This document shows positions 1-11,551 of a stretch of 50,333 nt of DNA, piece by piece; the stretch's first letter is position 1, and the number at the start of each line of letters is the position of its first letter. Source of the DNA: Burkholderiales bacterium (GTDB taxonomy: Bacteria > Pseudomonadota > Gammaproteobacteria > Burkholderiales > Burkholderiaceae_C). The stretch lies in assembly GCA_030604135.1 (NCBI GenBank), contig JAUVWL010000027.1, forward strand, positions 1 through 50,333. Reading direction: 5' to 3'. The notes under the pieces are model-generated. The model was not told the DNA's origin. It did not search any database and saw nothing but the letters and a program-made list of their open reading frames with translations. A program made the position numbers and the translations under genes.

Positions 1-796
<796 letters not shown>

Positions 797-806
797 TCAG
801 AAAAGC

Positions 807-2888
807 TTATCGGGCCAGCACGGTGCGGACGGTGTCCACCACGTTGGCCGGTGTGAACCCGAAATGCTGGAAGAGCACCGGGGCCGGGGCCGATTCGCCG
901 TAGCTGTCGATGCCGACGACGGCGGCCACGCCGTATTTCCACCAGCCGTCGGTGGAGCCCATTTCAACGGCGATGCGCGGCAGGCCCTTGGGCAGCACAG
1001 CGGCCTTGTAGGCGCCGTCCTGGCGGTCGAAGGCGGTGGTGCTGGGCATGGAAACCACGCGCACGGCGATCTTGTGCTCCCGGGCCAGGGTTTCCTGCGC
1101 CTTGAGGGCCAGTTGCACCTCGGAGCCGGTGGCGATGATCACCGCCTGCGCCTTCTTCTTGCTGCCCACATCGGACGGCTCGGACAGCACATAGGCGCCC
1201 TTGCTGATGTCCGACAGGTCGCTCTTGGGCGCGTAGGGCAGGTTCTGGCGCGACAGGCACAGGGCCGTCGGGCGGGTGGCGTTCTGCAGGGCCACGGCCC
1301 AAGCCACCGCGGTCTCGGCGGTGTCGGCCGGGCGCCAGACGTCCAGGTTGGGGATCAGGCGCAGACTGGCCACATGCTCGATCGACTGGTGGGTCGGACC
1401 GTCTTCGCCCAGGCCGATGGAGTCGTGGGTGAACACGTGCACCACGCGCTGCTTCATCAGCGCGGCCATGCGGATGGCGTTGCGGCTGTAGTCGCTGAAA
1501 GTCAGGAAGGTGCCGCCGTAGGGGATGTAACCGCCGTGCAGGGCCACGCCGTTCATGATGGCGGCCATGCCGAACTCGCGCACGCCGTAGTTGATGTGAC
1601 GGCCGATCTGGCCGGCCTCGGTCTTCACCACCTCGCCGGCCAGGTCAACACGCAGCGCAGGGGTGGACTTGGTGTTGGTCAGGTTGGAGCCGGTGAGGTC
1701 GGCCGAGCCGCCCAGCATCTCGGGCAGGGCCGCAGTGAAGTGCTCCAGCGCGATCTGGCTGGCCTTGCGGCTGGCCACGGTCTCGGCCTTGGTGTGGGCT
1801 TCAACGGCGGCGTTGACGGCCACCTGGTGGAAGGCCTTGGGCAGCTCGCCCTTCATGCGGCGCACAAACTCCCTGGCCAGCTCGGGGAAAGCGGCCTTGT
1901 AGGCCTTGAAACGGTCGTTCCAGGCGGCCTCCAGGGCCTTGCCGGCGGCCTTGGCGTCCCAGGCGGCGTAGACGTCCTTGGGGATCTTGAACGGTTCATG
2001 GCCCCAGCCCAGGGCCTCGCGGGTGAGGGCGATCTCGTCCTTGCCCAACGGCTCGCCGTGGGCCTTGGCGGTGTTGGCGCGGTTCGGGCTGCCCTTGCCG
2101 ATGGCCGTCTTGCAGACGATGAGTGTGGGCTTGTCGGCGCTGTTCTTGGCGTCGGCAATGGCACGGTCGACCGCGTCGACGTCATGGCCGTCCACGCCAC
2201 GGATCACGTTCCAACCGCAGGCCTCGAATCGCTTGGGCGTGTCGTCGATGAACCAGGGCGCCACCTGGCCGTCGATGGAGATGCCGTTGTCGTCGTACAG
2301 GGCAATCAGCTTGTTGAGCTTCCAGGCGCCGGCCAGGGCCACGGCCTCGTGGCTGATGCCCTCCATCAGGCAGCCGTCACCCAGGAACACGTAGGTGCGG
2401 TGGTCGACGATGGCGTGGCCTTCGCGGTTGAACTCGGCGGCCAGCAGCTTCTCGGCCAGCGCCATGCCCACCGCGTTGGTGATGCCCTGACCCAGCGGCC
2501 CGGTGGTGGTTTCGACGCCCGGGGTGTGACCAACCTCGGGGTGGCCGGCGGTCTTGCTGCCGAGCTGGCGGAAGGCCTTGAGCTCTTCGATCGGCAGTTT
2601 GTAACCGCTCAGGTGCAGCAGCGCGTAGATGAGCATGGACGCGTGGCCGTTGGACAGCACGAAGCGGTCGCGGTCGGCCCACTGCGGGTTGAGCGGGTTG
2701 TGGCGCAGATGACGCCCCCACAGGGCGACGGCCATGTCGGCCATGCCCATGGGCGCACCCGGGTGGCCCGAGTTGGCGGCTTGAACCGCGTCCATGGCCA
2801 GGGCGCGGATGGCGTTGGCCATGACGCCAGGGGTGACGGCAGCGGCAACGGGTGCCGTAACAGGAGCGGAAGCGGGGGTGTCGGACAT
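807..2888 (-). CDS. tkt: Transketolase
   Basis: Thiamine-diphosphate enzyme that moves two-carbon units between sugar phosphates in the pentose phosphate (or Calvin) pathway. About 693 residues, the usual transketolase length. N-terminal substrate motifs [14 protein letters not shown] and LSNGHASML, the TPP/Mg motif [13 protein letters not shown], and the pyrimidine-domain block [16 protein letters not shown] are all present. The frame opens at 2933. I prefer the ATG at 2888 (MSDTPASA), because the preceding 15 residues look unlike the family. A low-complexity Ala/Pro/Val stretch (residues 4-20) precedes the conserved core, so an ATG at 2821 (MANAIRAL) is also possible. Neither start has a strong ribosome site. 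gap follows 43 bp downstream on the same strand. Confidence 0.97.
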   Translation of the reverse strand: MSDTPASAPVTAPVAAAVTPGVMANAIRALAMDAVQAANSGHPGAPMGMADMAVALWGRHLRHNPLNPQWADRDRFVLSNGHASMLIYALLHLSGYKLPIEELKAFRQLGSKTAGHPEVGHTPGVETTTGPLGQGITNAVGMALAEKLLAAEFNREGHAIVDHRTYVFLGDGCLMEGISHEAVALAGAWKLNKLIALYDDNGISIDGQVAPWFIDDTPKRFEACGWNVIRGVDGHDVDAVDRAIADAKNSADKPTLIVCKTAIGKGSPNRANTAKAHGEPLGKDEIALTREALGWGHEPFKIPKDVYAAWDAKAAGKALEAAWNDRFKAYKAAFPELAREFVRRMKGELPKAFHQVAVNAAVEAHTKAETVASRKASQIALEHFTAALPEMLGGSADLTGSNLTNTKSTPALRVDLAGEVVKTEAGQIGRHINYGVREFGMAAIMNGVALHGGYIPYGGTFLTFSDYSRNAIRMAALMKQRVVHVFTHDSIGLGEDGPTHQSIEHVASLRLIPNLDVWRPADTAETAVAWAVALQNATRPTALCLSRQNLPYAPKSDLSDISKGAYVLSEPSDVGSKKKAQAVIIATGSEVQLALKAQETLAREHKIAVRVVSMPSTTAFDRQDGAYKAAVLPKGLPRIAVEMGSTDGWWKYGVAAVVGIDSYGESAPAPVLFQHFGFTPANVVDTVRTVLAR

Positions 2889-2974
2889 GGGAGCAACGCA
2901 GAAAGTGGGGGAGGCGGCCAGCGCCAAACCCATGATTTTACCGACCTGCCGCGGCCGCCCCGCGGCCGGGTGCC

Positions 2975-3304
2975 TCAGCGGGTGCCTTCGGGCAGCAGGC
3001 CGTAACTCTCGCCACCCTGATCGTTCCGGCTGCGCCAGAGCTGCACCGTCTCACCGGGCGCGGGCAGGGCGCCGGTGACCAGGACCCGCACCCGACGGCC
3101 GTCGCCCAGCTCGACCATGACGGTGGCCAGAGCCGTCCCGGGAGGCACCGTCGACGGTGCGTCGGAAGGCAACACCACGCCGCTGACCGTCTCGCGCTCG
3201 ACCTCGGCGCCACCGCCCGAACATCGCCAGAAAGCCAGCACCAGCAAGAGCATCAGCGCCGCCAGGGTGGCGCGGGTGGTCATGAAACTGCGGGCATCGA
3301 ACAT
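2975..3304 (-). CDS. Small membrane-anchored hypothetical protein
   Basis: A 109-residue protein (102 if the ATG at 3283 is used). One hydrophobic helix (about residues 12-26, [13 protein letters not shown]) is followed by Arg-Cys-Ser-Gly and a periplasmic-type domain rich in beta-prone residues (about 40-109). The cysteine after the helix hints at a lipoprotein, but the preceding residues (AFWR) do not fit a lipobox, so a simple N-terminal anchor is likelier. The gene is divergent from the nucleotidyltransferase starting at 3327, with only 22 bp between starts if the upstream ATG is used. No family was recognised. A much longer frame running to 3979 in the same phase is antisense to the nucleotidyltransferase and was not accepted. 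Confidence 0.6.
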   Translation of the reverse strand: MFDARSFMTTRATLAALMLLLVLAFWRCSGGGAEVERETVSGVVLPSDAPSTVPPGTALATVMVELGDGRRVRVLVTGALPAPGETVQLWRSRNDQGGESYGLLPEGTR

Positions 3305-3326
3305 GCCCCGTATAGTAGCCCCACCC

Positions 3327-4112
3327 ATGTCTTCGTCCACCGACTTGAACACCCCACCGACCGCCATGCTGCTGGCCGCCGGCCGCGGCCAGCGCATGCG
3401 CCCTCTGACCGACCACACGCCCAAACCGCTGCTGACCGTGCGCGGCCAGCCCCTGTTGCAATGGCCGATGGACGCGCTGCAGGCCAAGGGCGTGCGGCGC
3501 TTCGTCATCAACACCGCCTGGCTGGGCGAACAAATTCCCACCGCGCTGGCACCCTGGGCCCGATCCCACCCGGCGGTCGAGCTGCTGTACTCCCACGAAG
3601 GGGTGGATTTCGGCGGCGCACTGGAAACCGCCGGCGGTATCGCGCGTGCGCTGCCGCTGCTGGGCGAGGTGTTCTGGGTGCTGGCCGGGGATGTGTTCGC
3701 ACCCGGCTTCGACTTCGACACGGCCGCCGTCGAGCGCTTCGCCGCCAGCGGGCGGCTGGCCCACCTGTGGCTGGTGCCCAACCCGGCACACAACCCGGCG
3801 GGTGATTTCGGTCTGGACGGACAGGGCCTGGCGCTGAACACCCGTGAGTGCCCGCGCTGGACCTTCAGCACCATCGGTCTGTACCGCCGGGCGCTGTTCG
3901 AGCAACCCTGGTGCGAGCTGGTGCCGGGCAACCCGCAGGGTGTGGCGGCACCGCTGGCGCCCCTGCTGCGCCGGGCCATGGACGCCGGTCAGGTCAGCGC
4001 CGAGCTGTACACCGGACCCTGGACCGACGTCGGCACACCCGAGCGGCTGGCCGAGCTCAACGGCCAGGATTCGCTGACCGGCCAGGCCCCTGCTGCACCT
4101 CAAACACCATGA
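3327..4112 (+). CDS. Nucleotidyltransferase, MurU-like sugar-phosphate uridylyltransferase
   Basis: A 261-residue NTP_transferase-fold protein. It opens with the nucleotide-binding signature LLAAGRGQRMRPLT followed by the K-P-L-L block (TPKPLLTVRGQPLL). It has an internal metal-binding aspartate in VLAGDVF and a C-terminal YTGPWTDVGTPERL block typical of sugar-1-phosphate nucleotidyltransferases. Size and motifs fit MurU, the N-acetylmuramate-1-phosphate uridylyltransferase of peptidoglycan recycling. The kinase partner amgK is not adjacent in this window, so substrate identity is inference. The ATG at 3327 is preferred over the longer open frame from 3075. The 3' end overlaps the convergent phytase-like gene by 56 bp. 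Confidence 0.85.
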   Translation: MSSSTDLNTPPTAMLLAAGRGQRMRPLTDHTPKPLLTVRGQPLLQWPMDALQAKGVRRFVINTAWLGEQIPTALAPWARSHPAVELLYSHEGVDFGGALETAGGIARALPLLGEVFWVLAGDVFAPGFDFDTAAVERFAASGRLAHLWLVPNPAHNPAGDFGLDGQGLALNTRECPRWTFSTIGLYRRALFEQPWCELVPGNPQGVAAPLAPLLRRAMDAGQVSAELYTGPWTDVGTPERLAELNGQDSLTGQAPAAPQTP

Positions 4113-5205
4113 ACAGGCTGCGCTGGCGCGCGGAGAAGTTGTTGTCGGCCACCAGCACCAGCGTGCGGTGGCCGTTGTCCAGTGTCCGGCCCCAGCTGAT
4201 GCCCTCGATGTTGTCCATGCGCACCCCCTGAAAAACCGGGGGCAGTTCCAGCAGCACCTCGCGACCCATGGGCACGGGTGACGCGTCGGCCAGCCCTTCG
4301 ACGTTCTGCACGTCGGTGGTGACGCCGGGCTGGATCGTCGTGCGGACCAGCCGGATGAAGTTGCCGGCGCCGGGGACGTGAGCGCGCTCGACGGCGATGA
4401 AACTGTTGTCTGACCAGCCCAGCAGCTCGGTCAGGCCGTTGTCTGAGCTGGCCGGTATCCGGTCCAGGCCCATGGTCGGGATCGGCGGCAGCGCATAGGC
4501 GTACTGGCCGGTGACACGACCACTGGTCGTGTCCAGCGCCGTCACGCGCAACCAGCTGCCGTGGTCCTGCGTGGCCACGGGACCGTCCTGGATCAGGGCC
4601 TCTTCATTGGCCACGTACAAGGTGCTGCCGTCCGGGCTCAAGGCCAGGGCCTCCAGCAGTTTGTTGTTGCGCCCGCCCGTGCTGGTGTTGTCCACCAGCC
4701 GGTAGGCCGACGGCAGGTCGAACTCGCGCACATGGCTGCCGTCCGGGCGCATCTCGCGCACAAAGGCTTGCTGTCGCCGCGATGGGCTTGGGCTCCAGAT
4801 GCCCTCGCTGCTCCAGTAAAGGTGGCCATGGGGCGCGACACGGACGGCTTCCGGGTCCACCGTGCGCCGGTCTGCCGGAAACCGCTGCCCGTCGGGGCGC
4901 TGCATGAACGTCAGGCCCAGAATGCGCACGCCATGAAAGGCGTCTGCGTCGTAGTCCAGCGCCAAGCGGTAGAAGCGGGGTGCACCCCGTTCGCCACCCC
5001 GGTCGTCCGAAATCGCGACAAAACTGCCGTCGGCCCACCGGTCAATGCCGGAGATGCCGCCAAACTCGACGCCCTCGTGCAAGGTGCCCGACGGAAGGGC
5101 ATGGGCACCGATCAGGCGCAGCTGCACATCGGCCGCGGCCGCGCTGGGCAAGAGCGCGCCAGCCAACGCGATGGCCAGGACTTGTCGAACGAACTTCATC
5201 GGCAT
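4057..5205 (-). CDS. Secreted phytase-like esterase-domain protein
   Basis: A 382-residue protein with a clear Sec signal peptide (FVRQVLAIALAGALLPSAAAA, cleavage near residue 25). The mature domain shows the hallmarks of the 'esterase-like activity of phytase' family: FGGISGIDR near the N-terminus, FVAISDDRG, DPEAVRV followed by YWSSEG, LEALALSPDGSTLYVANE in the middle, and a C-terminal MDNIEGISWG and LVLVADNNF. These suggest a beta-propeller hydrolase exported to the periplasm. Its substrate is not known from the sequence. Two in-frame ATGs (5205, 5199) lie close together and do not change the product. Its 3' end overlaps the convergent nucleotidyltransferase gene by 56 bp. Confidence 0.85.
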   Translation of the reverse strand: MPMKFVRQVLAIALAGALLPSAAAADVQLRLIGAHALPSGTLHEGVEFGGISGIDRWADGSFVAISDDRGGERGAPRFYRLALDYDADAFHGVRILGLTFMQRPDGQRFPADRRTVDPEAVRVAPHGHLYWSSEGIWSPSPSRRQQAFVREMRPDGSHVREFDLPSAYRLVDNTSTGGRNNKLLEALALSPDGSTLYVANEEALIQDGPVATQDHGSWLRVTALDTTSGRVTGQYAYALPPIPTMGLDRIPASSDNGLTELLGWSDNSFIAVERAHVPGAGNFIRLVRTTIQPGVTTDVQNVEGLADASPVPMGREVLLELPPVFQGVRMDNIEGISWGRTLDNGHRTLVLVADNNFSARQRSLFMVFEVQQGPGRSANPGR

Positions 5206-5312
5206 GTGGATGCTTCCTGCATGACCACATCATGCACCTTTGCACGACGTGGCCGTTTCGACCCAGGAGTCTGCGCGGCAGAGGTCGGCTCGATCTGCTG
5301 CCGGATCTGGGT

Positions 5313-5961
5313 TCAATCCGCTGACAGGACCCGGTTGAGATTGGAGCGGGCCTGCGTTTCATGGCTGTGCCTGAAGTGATCCGTGCTGTAGATGTGCGGA
5401 CGATCGAGAAAGGACCGCAGCACCTCGCGGCGTTTGCGGCGGTACAGGAAGCCGGGCACCCAGCGGTACTCCTGGACGCACCTGGCGGTCGTACTCGTCA
5501 AAGCGCGCGGGCGCTGCGCCCAGAATGGCCAGGTCGATGTCCACCAGCAACCGCTCGTCCGTCCCGCTCGGGCTGGCCTGGTGGCAGGTGGCCATGATCA
5601 GCGCATGTACCCGGTCGCGGCACGGCCGGATGGCGCCGGTCTGCGCCAGCACCGCGTCGGCCCAGCGCGCGCTCATTGCCTCGTTGTCCTTGCCCTGGGG
5701 GTCATAGACCGCGTCATGGAACCACAGCGCCAGGGCCACTTCCACGGGGTGCGTGGCCAGGTGCCGAAGGGCGCTGAAGTGCACCAGGCATTCGGCCAGG
5801 TGCTGAAGCGAGTGGTGGTGCCGCTGCGGCTCGGCGTAGGCTGCCTGCAGCCGCTGGCGCACATCGGTTTGCGGTACCGGCAGATCCAGGTCGCGCCAGG
5901 CGGCTTCCCAGACCGGCACCAGAAGCTCCACCTCGGTCGTCGGCTTGGCTGGGGTGTTCAT
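5313..5961 (-). pseudogene. HD-superfamily metal-dependent phosphohydrolase, split by a frameshift
   Basis: The N-terminal frame (5961 down to about 5475) encodes a small HD-family protein with PQRHHHSLQHLAECL, LWFHDAVYDP and ALIMATCHQ, which provide the usual metal-binding histidines and aspartate. It matches the predicted HD phosphohydrolase group of about 200-215 residues. Near 5470-5480 the homologous reading jumps to another frame. In the first frame DEYDRQVR runs into an unrelated PGVPLGARLP tail ending at 5359. The second frame continues naturally as QEYRWVPGFLYRRKRREVL and SFLDRP, ending at 5313. Joining the two frames at GTGCGTCCAGGAG gives a full-length protein of normal size. Either one extra base is a real mutation or it is a sequencing error. 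A productive programmed shift seems unlikely, since no slippery heptamer was seen. Confidence 0.8.
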
Positions 5962-6006
5962 GGGGTTCAGGTCGATGCGCTGCCTCGTCGCGTTGGCCCT
6001 GCCTGG

Positions 6007-6459
6007 TCAGACATGCCGCGCCCAGTGGATGCCAACATAGCCCAACATCGCTCCGACCAGCGCGCCCAGTGCCACCAGCTCGAAAGCGCCTGCCAGCAGG
6101 AGTGCGATGGCAGCGCATGCCATCGCGCCGCCGAGCACACGCAGACGCGTTCCGCGCGGGCCTCGGTAGGCCTTGTGGGATTCGGTGACCACGATCACCC
6201 CGAGAAACACCCCAAAGATCAGGACGGCCAGGAACCACGGCACCATGGCCTGCCACCCCCCTGGGGCCACGGGCCACGCGTGCCCGATCCCCATGCCCAG
6301 CGCCAGCAGCACACCGATGGTCAGCGCCGCACGGGCGCCGCTGCCCACACCCCAGAGCAGCACGCTCAGCGCCCATCCGTGCTGAGGCAGAGACGCCGCC
6401 GGCGCTGCCGGCCGGGATGGGCGAGCGGTGTCTCGCCTGGCGCGGTGAACACGCTTCAT
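6007..6459 (-). CDS. Small integral membrane protein, unknown function
   Basis: A 150-residue protein. The N-terminus is Arg/Pro-rich and basic (residues 1-27), followed by about four hydrophobic segments: SVLLWGVGS to LALGMGIG, the block around WFLAVLIFGVFLGVIVV, and two C-terminal helices (GGAMACAAIALLLAGAF and ALGALVGAMLGYVGI). The loop between helices carries a polar, basic ESHKAYRGPRGTRLR stretch, probably cytoplasmic. No known family was recognised. It lies on the minus strand between the MetH-type methyltransferase and the HD gene, but the 93-bp gap upstream does not prove an operon. No strong ribosome site precedes the ATG at 6459, so the start is uncertain. Confidence 0.65.
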   Translation of the reverse strand: MKRVHRARRDTARPSRPAAPAASLPQHGWALSVLLWGVGSGARAALTIGVLLALGMGIGHAWPVAPGGWQAMVPWFLAVLIFGVFLGVIVVTESHKAYRGPRGTRLRVLGGAMACAAIALLLAGAFELVALGALVGAMLGYVGIHWARHV

Positions 6460-6552
6460 GACACTGCGGGCAGCGCCCGAAGGGCATCGGCACAGACCGC
6501 CTGGTTCCGAAAGCGCCGCATATCGAGCATCACCACCGGCTGGACGAGGGGC

Positions 6553-7614
6553 TCAGGCCGCCGACCCTTCAGCTTCTTCCCGATAGAACGGCTGGCGGCC
6601 CACACCCCGTGGCCGGGCCATTCCCACCGCATCGTGAATAGCCCCGATGTGCTGGGGCGTGGTGCCGCAGCAGCCGCCCACGATGTTCACCAGGCCCTCG
6701 TCGGCAAATTCCTTGAGCAGGCGGCTGGTCACGTCGGGTGTTTCGTCAAAGCCGGTGTCGCTCATGGGGTTGGGCAGGCCGGCGTTGGGGTAGCAGCTGA
6801 TGAAGGTGTCGCCCGCCACCTTGGCCAGCTCCTGGATGTAGGGGCGCATCAGCGTGGCACCCAGCGCGCAGTTCAGGCCCACGGCCAGCGGCTGGATGTG
6901 GCGCACGCTGGCCCAGAAGGCGGTCACGGTCTGGCCGCTGAGGATGCGGCCGGAGGCGTCGGTCACAGTACCGCTGATGATGACCGGCAGGCGTTCGCCG
7001 CTTTGCTCGAAGAACTCGTCGATGGCGAACAGCGCCGCCTTGGCGTTGAGGGTGTCGAAGATGGTCTCCACCAGCAGCACATCGGCACCGCCTTCGACGA
7101 GGCCCCTGATCTGCTCCAGGTAGGCGGCGCGCAGCTGCTCGAAGGTGACGTTGCGGGCGCCGGCGTCGTTCACGTCGGGGCTGATGCTGGCGGTCTTGGG
7201 CGTGGGGCCCAGGGCGCCGGCCACGAAGCGGGGCTTGTCGGGCGTGCTGTATTTGTCGCAGGCCTGGCGGGCGATGCGGGCCGAGGCCACGTTCATCTCG
7301 TAGGCCAGGTCGGCCATGTCGTAGTCCTCCTGCGCAATGGTCGTCGCGCCGAAGGTGTTGGTCTCGATGATGTCGGCGCCGGCGGCCAGGTAGCCTTCGT
7401 GGATGTCGCGGATCACGTCCGGGCGCGTCAGGCTCAGCAGTTCGTTGTTGCCCTTGACGTCCTTGTGGAAGTCCTTGAAGCGCTCGCCGCGGTACTGGGC
7501 CTCATCCAGCTTGAAACGCTGGATCATGGTGCCCATGGCGCCGTCCAGGATGGCGATGCGGTGCTTCAGGATCTCGGGCAGCGCCTGGGCGCGCGTGTAG
7601 GTGGGCGTCTTCAT
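6553..7614 (-). CDS. metH: Homocysteine S-methyltransferase domain of B12-dependent methionine synthase (N-terminal module only)
   Basis: A 353-residue protein equal to the first module of MetH, which accepts the methyl group on homocysteine. It has the opening block [11 protein letters not shown], the [15 protein letters not shown] motif, and all three zinc-ligand cysteines: one in VGLNCALGA and two in GGCCGTTP near the C-terminus. It ends soon after [18 protein letters not shown], so the folate, cobalamin and reactivation domains of a ~1200-residue MetH are absent and not found nearby. In Burkholderiales, MetH is often split into two polypeptides, so this is probably the natural small subunit rather than a truncation. 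The ATG at 7614 is chosen because translation upstream to 7872 runs antisense into the rhodanese gene. Confidence 0.92.
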   Translation of the reverse strand: MKTPTYTRAQALPEILKHRIAILDGAMGTMIQRFKLDEAQYRGERFKDFHKDVKGNNELLSLTRPDVIRDIHEGYLAAGADIIETNTFGATTIAQEDYDMADLAYEMNVASARIARQACDKYSTPDKPRFVAGALGPTPKTASISPDVNDAGARNVTFEQLRAAYLEQIRGLVEGGADVLLVETIFDTLNAKAALFAIDEFFEQSGERLPVIISGTVTDASGRILSGQTVTAFWASVRHIQPLAVGLNCALGATLMRPYIQELAKVAGDTFISCYPNAGLPNPMSDTGFDETPDVTSRLLKEFADEGLVNIVGGCCGTTPQHIGAIHDAVGMARPRGVGRQPFYREEAEGSAA

Positions 7615-7691
7615 CCTGCCATTGTAGGAAACAGCGCCTTCCGGCATACCTGGCGCGGTATGCCCCGGGTCCATGACCGACAATAGCGCCC

Positions 7692-8111
7692 ATGAAGCAC
7701 CTGTCTCCGAAAGACGCCTGGGCCTGGCTCCAGACCGAGACCGAACGACGCGCCGCTGCAGGGCAGGAGCCGCCCCTGTTCGTCGACGTGCGCATGGAGA
7801 TCGAGTCACTGTATGTGGGTCGGCCGCCGGGCGTGGAGAACATCCCCTGGTATGAGTACCCGGACCTGACACCCGACCCGACGCGGTTTGCCGAGGCCGT
7901 CCAAAAGGAAGCCGGCGACAAGGACCGGCCGGTGCTGCTGATCTGCCGCAGCGGCAAGCGCACGCTGGACGCCGGCCAGGCCCTGGAAGCGGCCGGGTTC
8001 ACCGAGGTGGCCCACGTGGTGCACGGCTTCGAGGGCGACCTGAACGACCAGTTCAAGCGCAGCACACTCAACGGCTGGCGCCACGACGGGCTGCCCTGGG
8101 AACAGATGTGA
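7692..8111 (+). CDS. Rhodanese-like domain protein
   Basis: A 139-residue cytosolic single-domain rhodanese. It has the entry block [12 protein letters not shown], the active-site loop ICRSGKRT with the persulfide-forming cysteine, and the closing block [10 protein letters not shown]. The loop CRSGKR resembles sulfurtransferases rather than arsenate or Cdc25-type phosphatases, though the substrate is unknown. The gene is divergent from the MetH module (77 bp between starts) and ends 9 bp before recQ on the same strand, so the two may be co-transcribed. The ATG at 7692 starts directly at the conserved N-terminus. Confidence 0.88.
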   Translation: MKHLSPKDAWAWLQTETERRAAAGQEPPLFVDVRMEIESLYVGRPPGVENIPWYEYPDLTPDPTRFAEAVQKEAGDKDRPVLLICRSGKRTLDAGQALEAAGFTEVAHVVHGFEGDLNDQFKRSTLNGWRHDGLPWEQM

Positions 8112-8120
8112 CCGCTGTCC

Positions 8121-10187
<2,067 letters not shown>

Positions 10188-10356
10188 GATAAAGGACATG
10201 CCGCAACTGGCTCTGATCACCTTGGTGTGATGCACCCGACCGCCCGTCGGCAAGGGTCGGCCGGCCTGCCAGTGTGTGCTCAAGATCACGCCCCGGCTGC
10301 CGAAGACTCTGCTGAACCGAAGATGGTCTTCGGCGGTGACCGGTACGGAGTTCAGC

Positions 10357-10698
10357 ATGTTTTTCAATCTGCCATGGTTCAAGTCCCGCAAGACGAGCTA
10401 CCACGACACCCAGGTGCTGGAACTCGACTTCCTGGTCGATGAGTTTCACGCCGCCATGGCCGACATCCAGGACCCGATGCGCACCCGCCTGCATGCCGCC
10501 CTGATCTCCTGCCAGAGCCCCAAGGACCTGTGGTTCCTGCGCGGCAAGCTGTTCAACCTGATTTCCAAGCACCACTGCGAACACGAAGCCCACCAGCGCG
10601 TCGCGCGGCTGGACCAGAAGCTGCGCTTCTTTGTGGAACACCACCCGGACTACGACGCCGAGGAACTGCCGTCCAGCCCGATGGCCCTGTTGCACTGA
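10357..10698 (+). CDS. Conserved hypothetical protein, about 113 residues
   Basis: A 113-residue soluble, probably helical protein rich in His, Leu and charged residues (for example LISKHHCEHEAHQRVARLDQ). The ATG at 10357 is preferred over the longer frame from 10276 because a GGAG ribosome site lies 7 bp upstream. There is no signal peptide or membrane helix and no recognised catalytic motif. It sits between recQ and the glutamine amidotransferase on the same strand, with 169 bp after recQ, and is followed by a strong hairpin at 10721-10753. Function unknown. Confidence 0.75.
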   Translation: MFFNLPWFKSRKTSYHDTQVLELDFLVDEFHAAMADIQDPMRTRLHAALISCQSPKDLWFLRGKLFNLISKHHCEHEAHQRVARLDQKLRFFVEHHPDYDAEELPSSPMALLH

Positions 10699-10720
10699 CC
10701 GGGGATAACGCCCGGTCACA

Positions 10721-10753
10721 GAAGCCGCCTGGCCCTTCGGGGCGGGCGGCTTC
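10721..10753 (+). terminator. GC-rich hairpin, possible terminator
   Basis: Stem GAAGCCGCC / GGCGGCTTC closes around a TTCG-containing loop, 22 bp after the stop of the 113-residue gene. There is no U-tract, so it may act as a factor-dependent terminator or an RNA stabiliser rather than an intrinsic terminator. Confidence 0.5.
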
Positions 10754-10800
10754 GCCAATTCATGGCTCCACCATCGGACCCGCACTCGCATAATCCGGGC

Positions 10801-11541
10801 ATGACCCGCCCGCTGCCCATTCTCATCCTCAAGACCGGCTCCACCCATGCGCCCATCCGCGAGCGGCTGGGCGACTTCGAACACTGGGTGGCCGATGGTC
10901 TGATGGCCGGCGAGTTGCCGGTGGTGTTGCACGACGCACGCCAGCACGGCGAGCCGCCTTCTCACGGACAGATCGCCGGTGTTGTCATCACCGGCTCGCA
11001 CAGCATGGTCAGCGAGCGTGAGCCCTGGAGCGAGGCCCTGGTCCCCTGGCTGCGGGCCACCGTGCAGGCCGGCGTGCCGGTGCTGGGCATCTGTTATGGC
11101 CACCAGCTGCTGGCCCATGCCCTGGGCGGCGAGGTCGGCCACCACCCGGACGGCGTGGAGATCGGCACCGTCATGGTCGAGCGGCAAGCCTCCAGCGCAG
11201 ACGACCCTTTGCTGGGCGAACTGCCCGAGCGGTTTGATGCCCAGGCGGTGCACTGGCAATCGGTGCGGCGGCTGCCCGAGGGCGCCGTTCCGCTGGCCCG
11301 CAGCGCCCACGAGGCCCACCACGCCTTTCGCGTCGGCTCTTGCGCGTGGGGCGTGCAATTCCACCCGGAATTCTCCGACGAGGCCTTGCGGGCCTATCTG
11401 GACGGTCTGGGGCCGACCCTTGCAGGCGAGGGCCACGACGCAGCTCAGATCAGCGCCGGGCTGAAGAAAACACCCGAAGCCGCGTCGGTGCTGCCGCGGT
11501 TTGCCCGGCTGGCGCAGCACTTCGCATCGCGCGCAGCTTGA
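10801..11541 (+). CDS. Class I glutamine amidotransferase (GMP synthase-like)
   Basis: A 246-residue stand-alone class I glutaminase. The nucleophile cysteine is in GICYGHQLLAHALGG, and the triad His and Glu are in VQFHPEF near residue 190. The oxyanion loop VVITGSHSMV precedes them. Such single-domain proteins resemble the GMP synthetase glutaminase half and often act on glutamyl amides or peptides; the actual substrate is not visible. The ATG at 10801 (MTRPLP) is preferred over 10762 since the extra residues do not resemble the family. Convergent with the AAA+ gene, whose stop is 10 bp away. Confidence 0.88.
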   Translation: MTRPLPILILKTGSTHAPIRERLGDFEHWVADGLMAGELPVVLHDARQHGEPPSHGQIAGVVITGSHSMVSEREPWSEALVPWLRATVQAGVPVLGICYGHQLLAHALGGEVGHHPDGVEIGTVMVERQASSADDPLLGELPERFDAQAVHWQSVRRLPEGAVPLARSAHEAHHAFRVGSCAWGVQFHPEFSDEALRAYLDGLGPTLAGEGHDAAQISAGLKKTPEAASVLPRFARLAQHFASRAA

Positions 11542-11551
11542 GCGTATGGGT

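Noticed and set aside
864..3005. 713-residue frame on the plus strand opposite transketolase
   Set aside because: Composition (Gly/His/Val-rich) and lack of any motif match an antisense shadow of tkt; high GC creates long open antisense frames.
5392..7686. 764-residue plus-strand frame
   Set aside because: It is antisense to the HD gene, the membrane protein and the MetH module, all of which have real motifs; no ribosome site or family.
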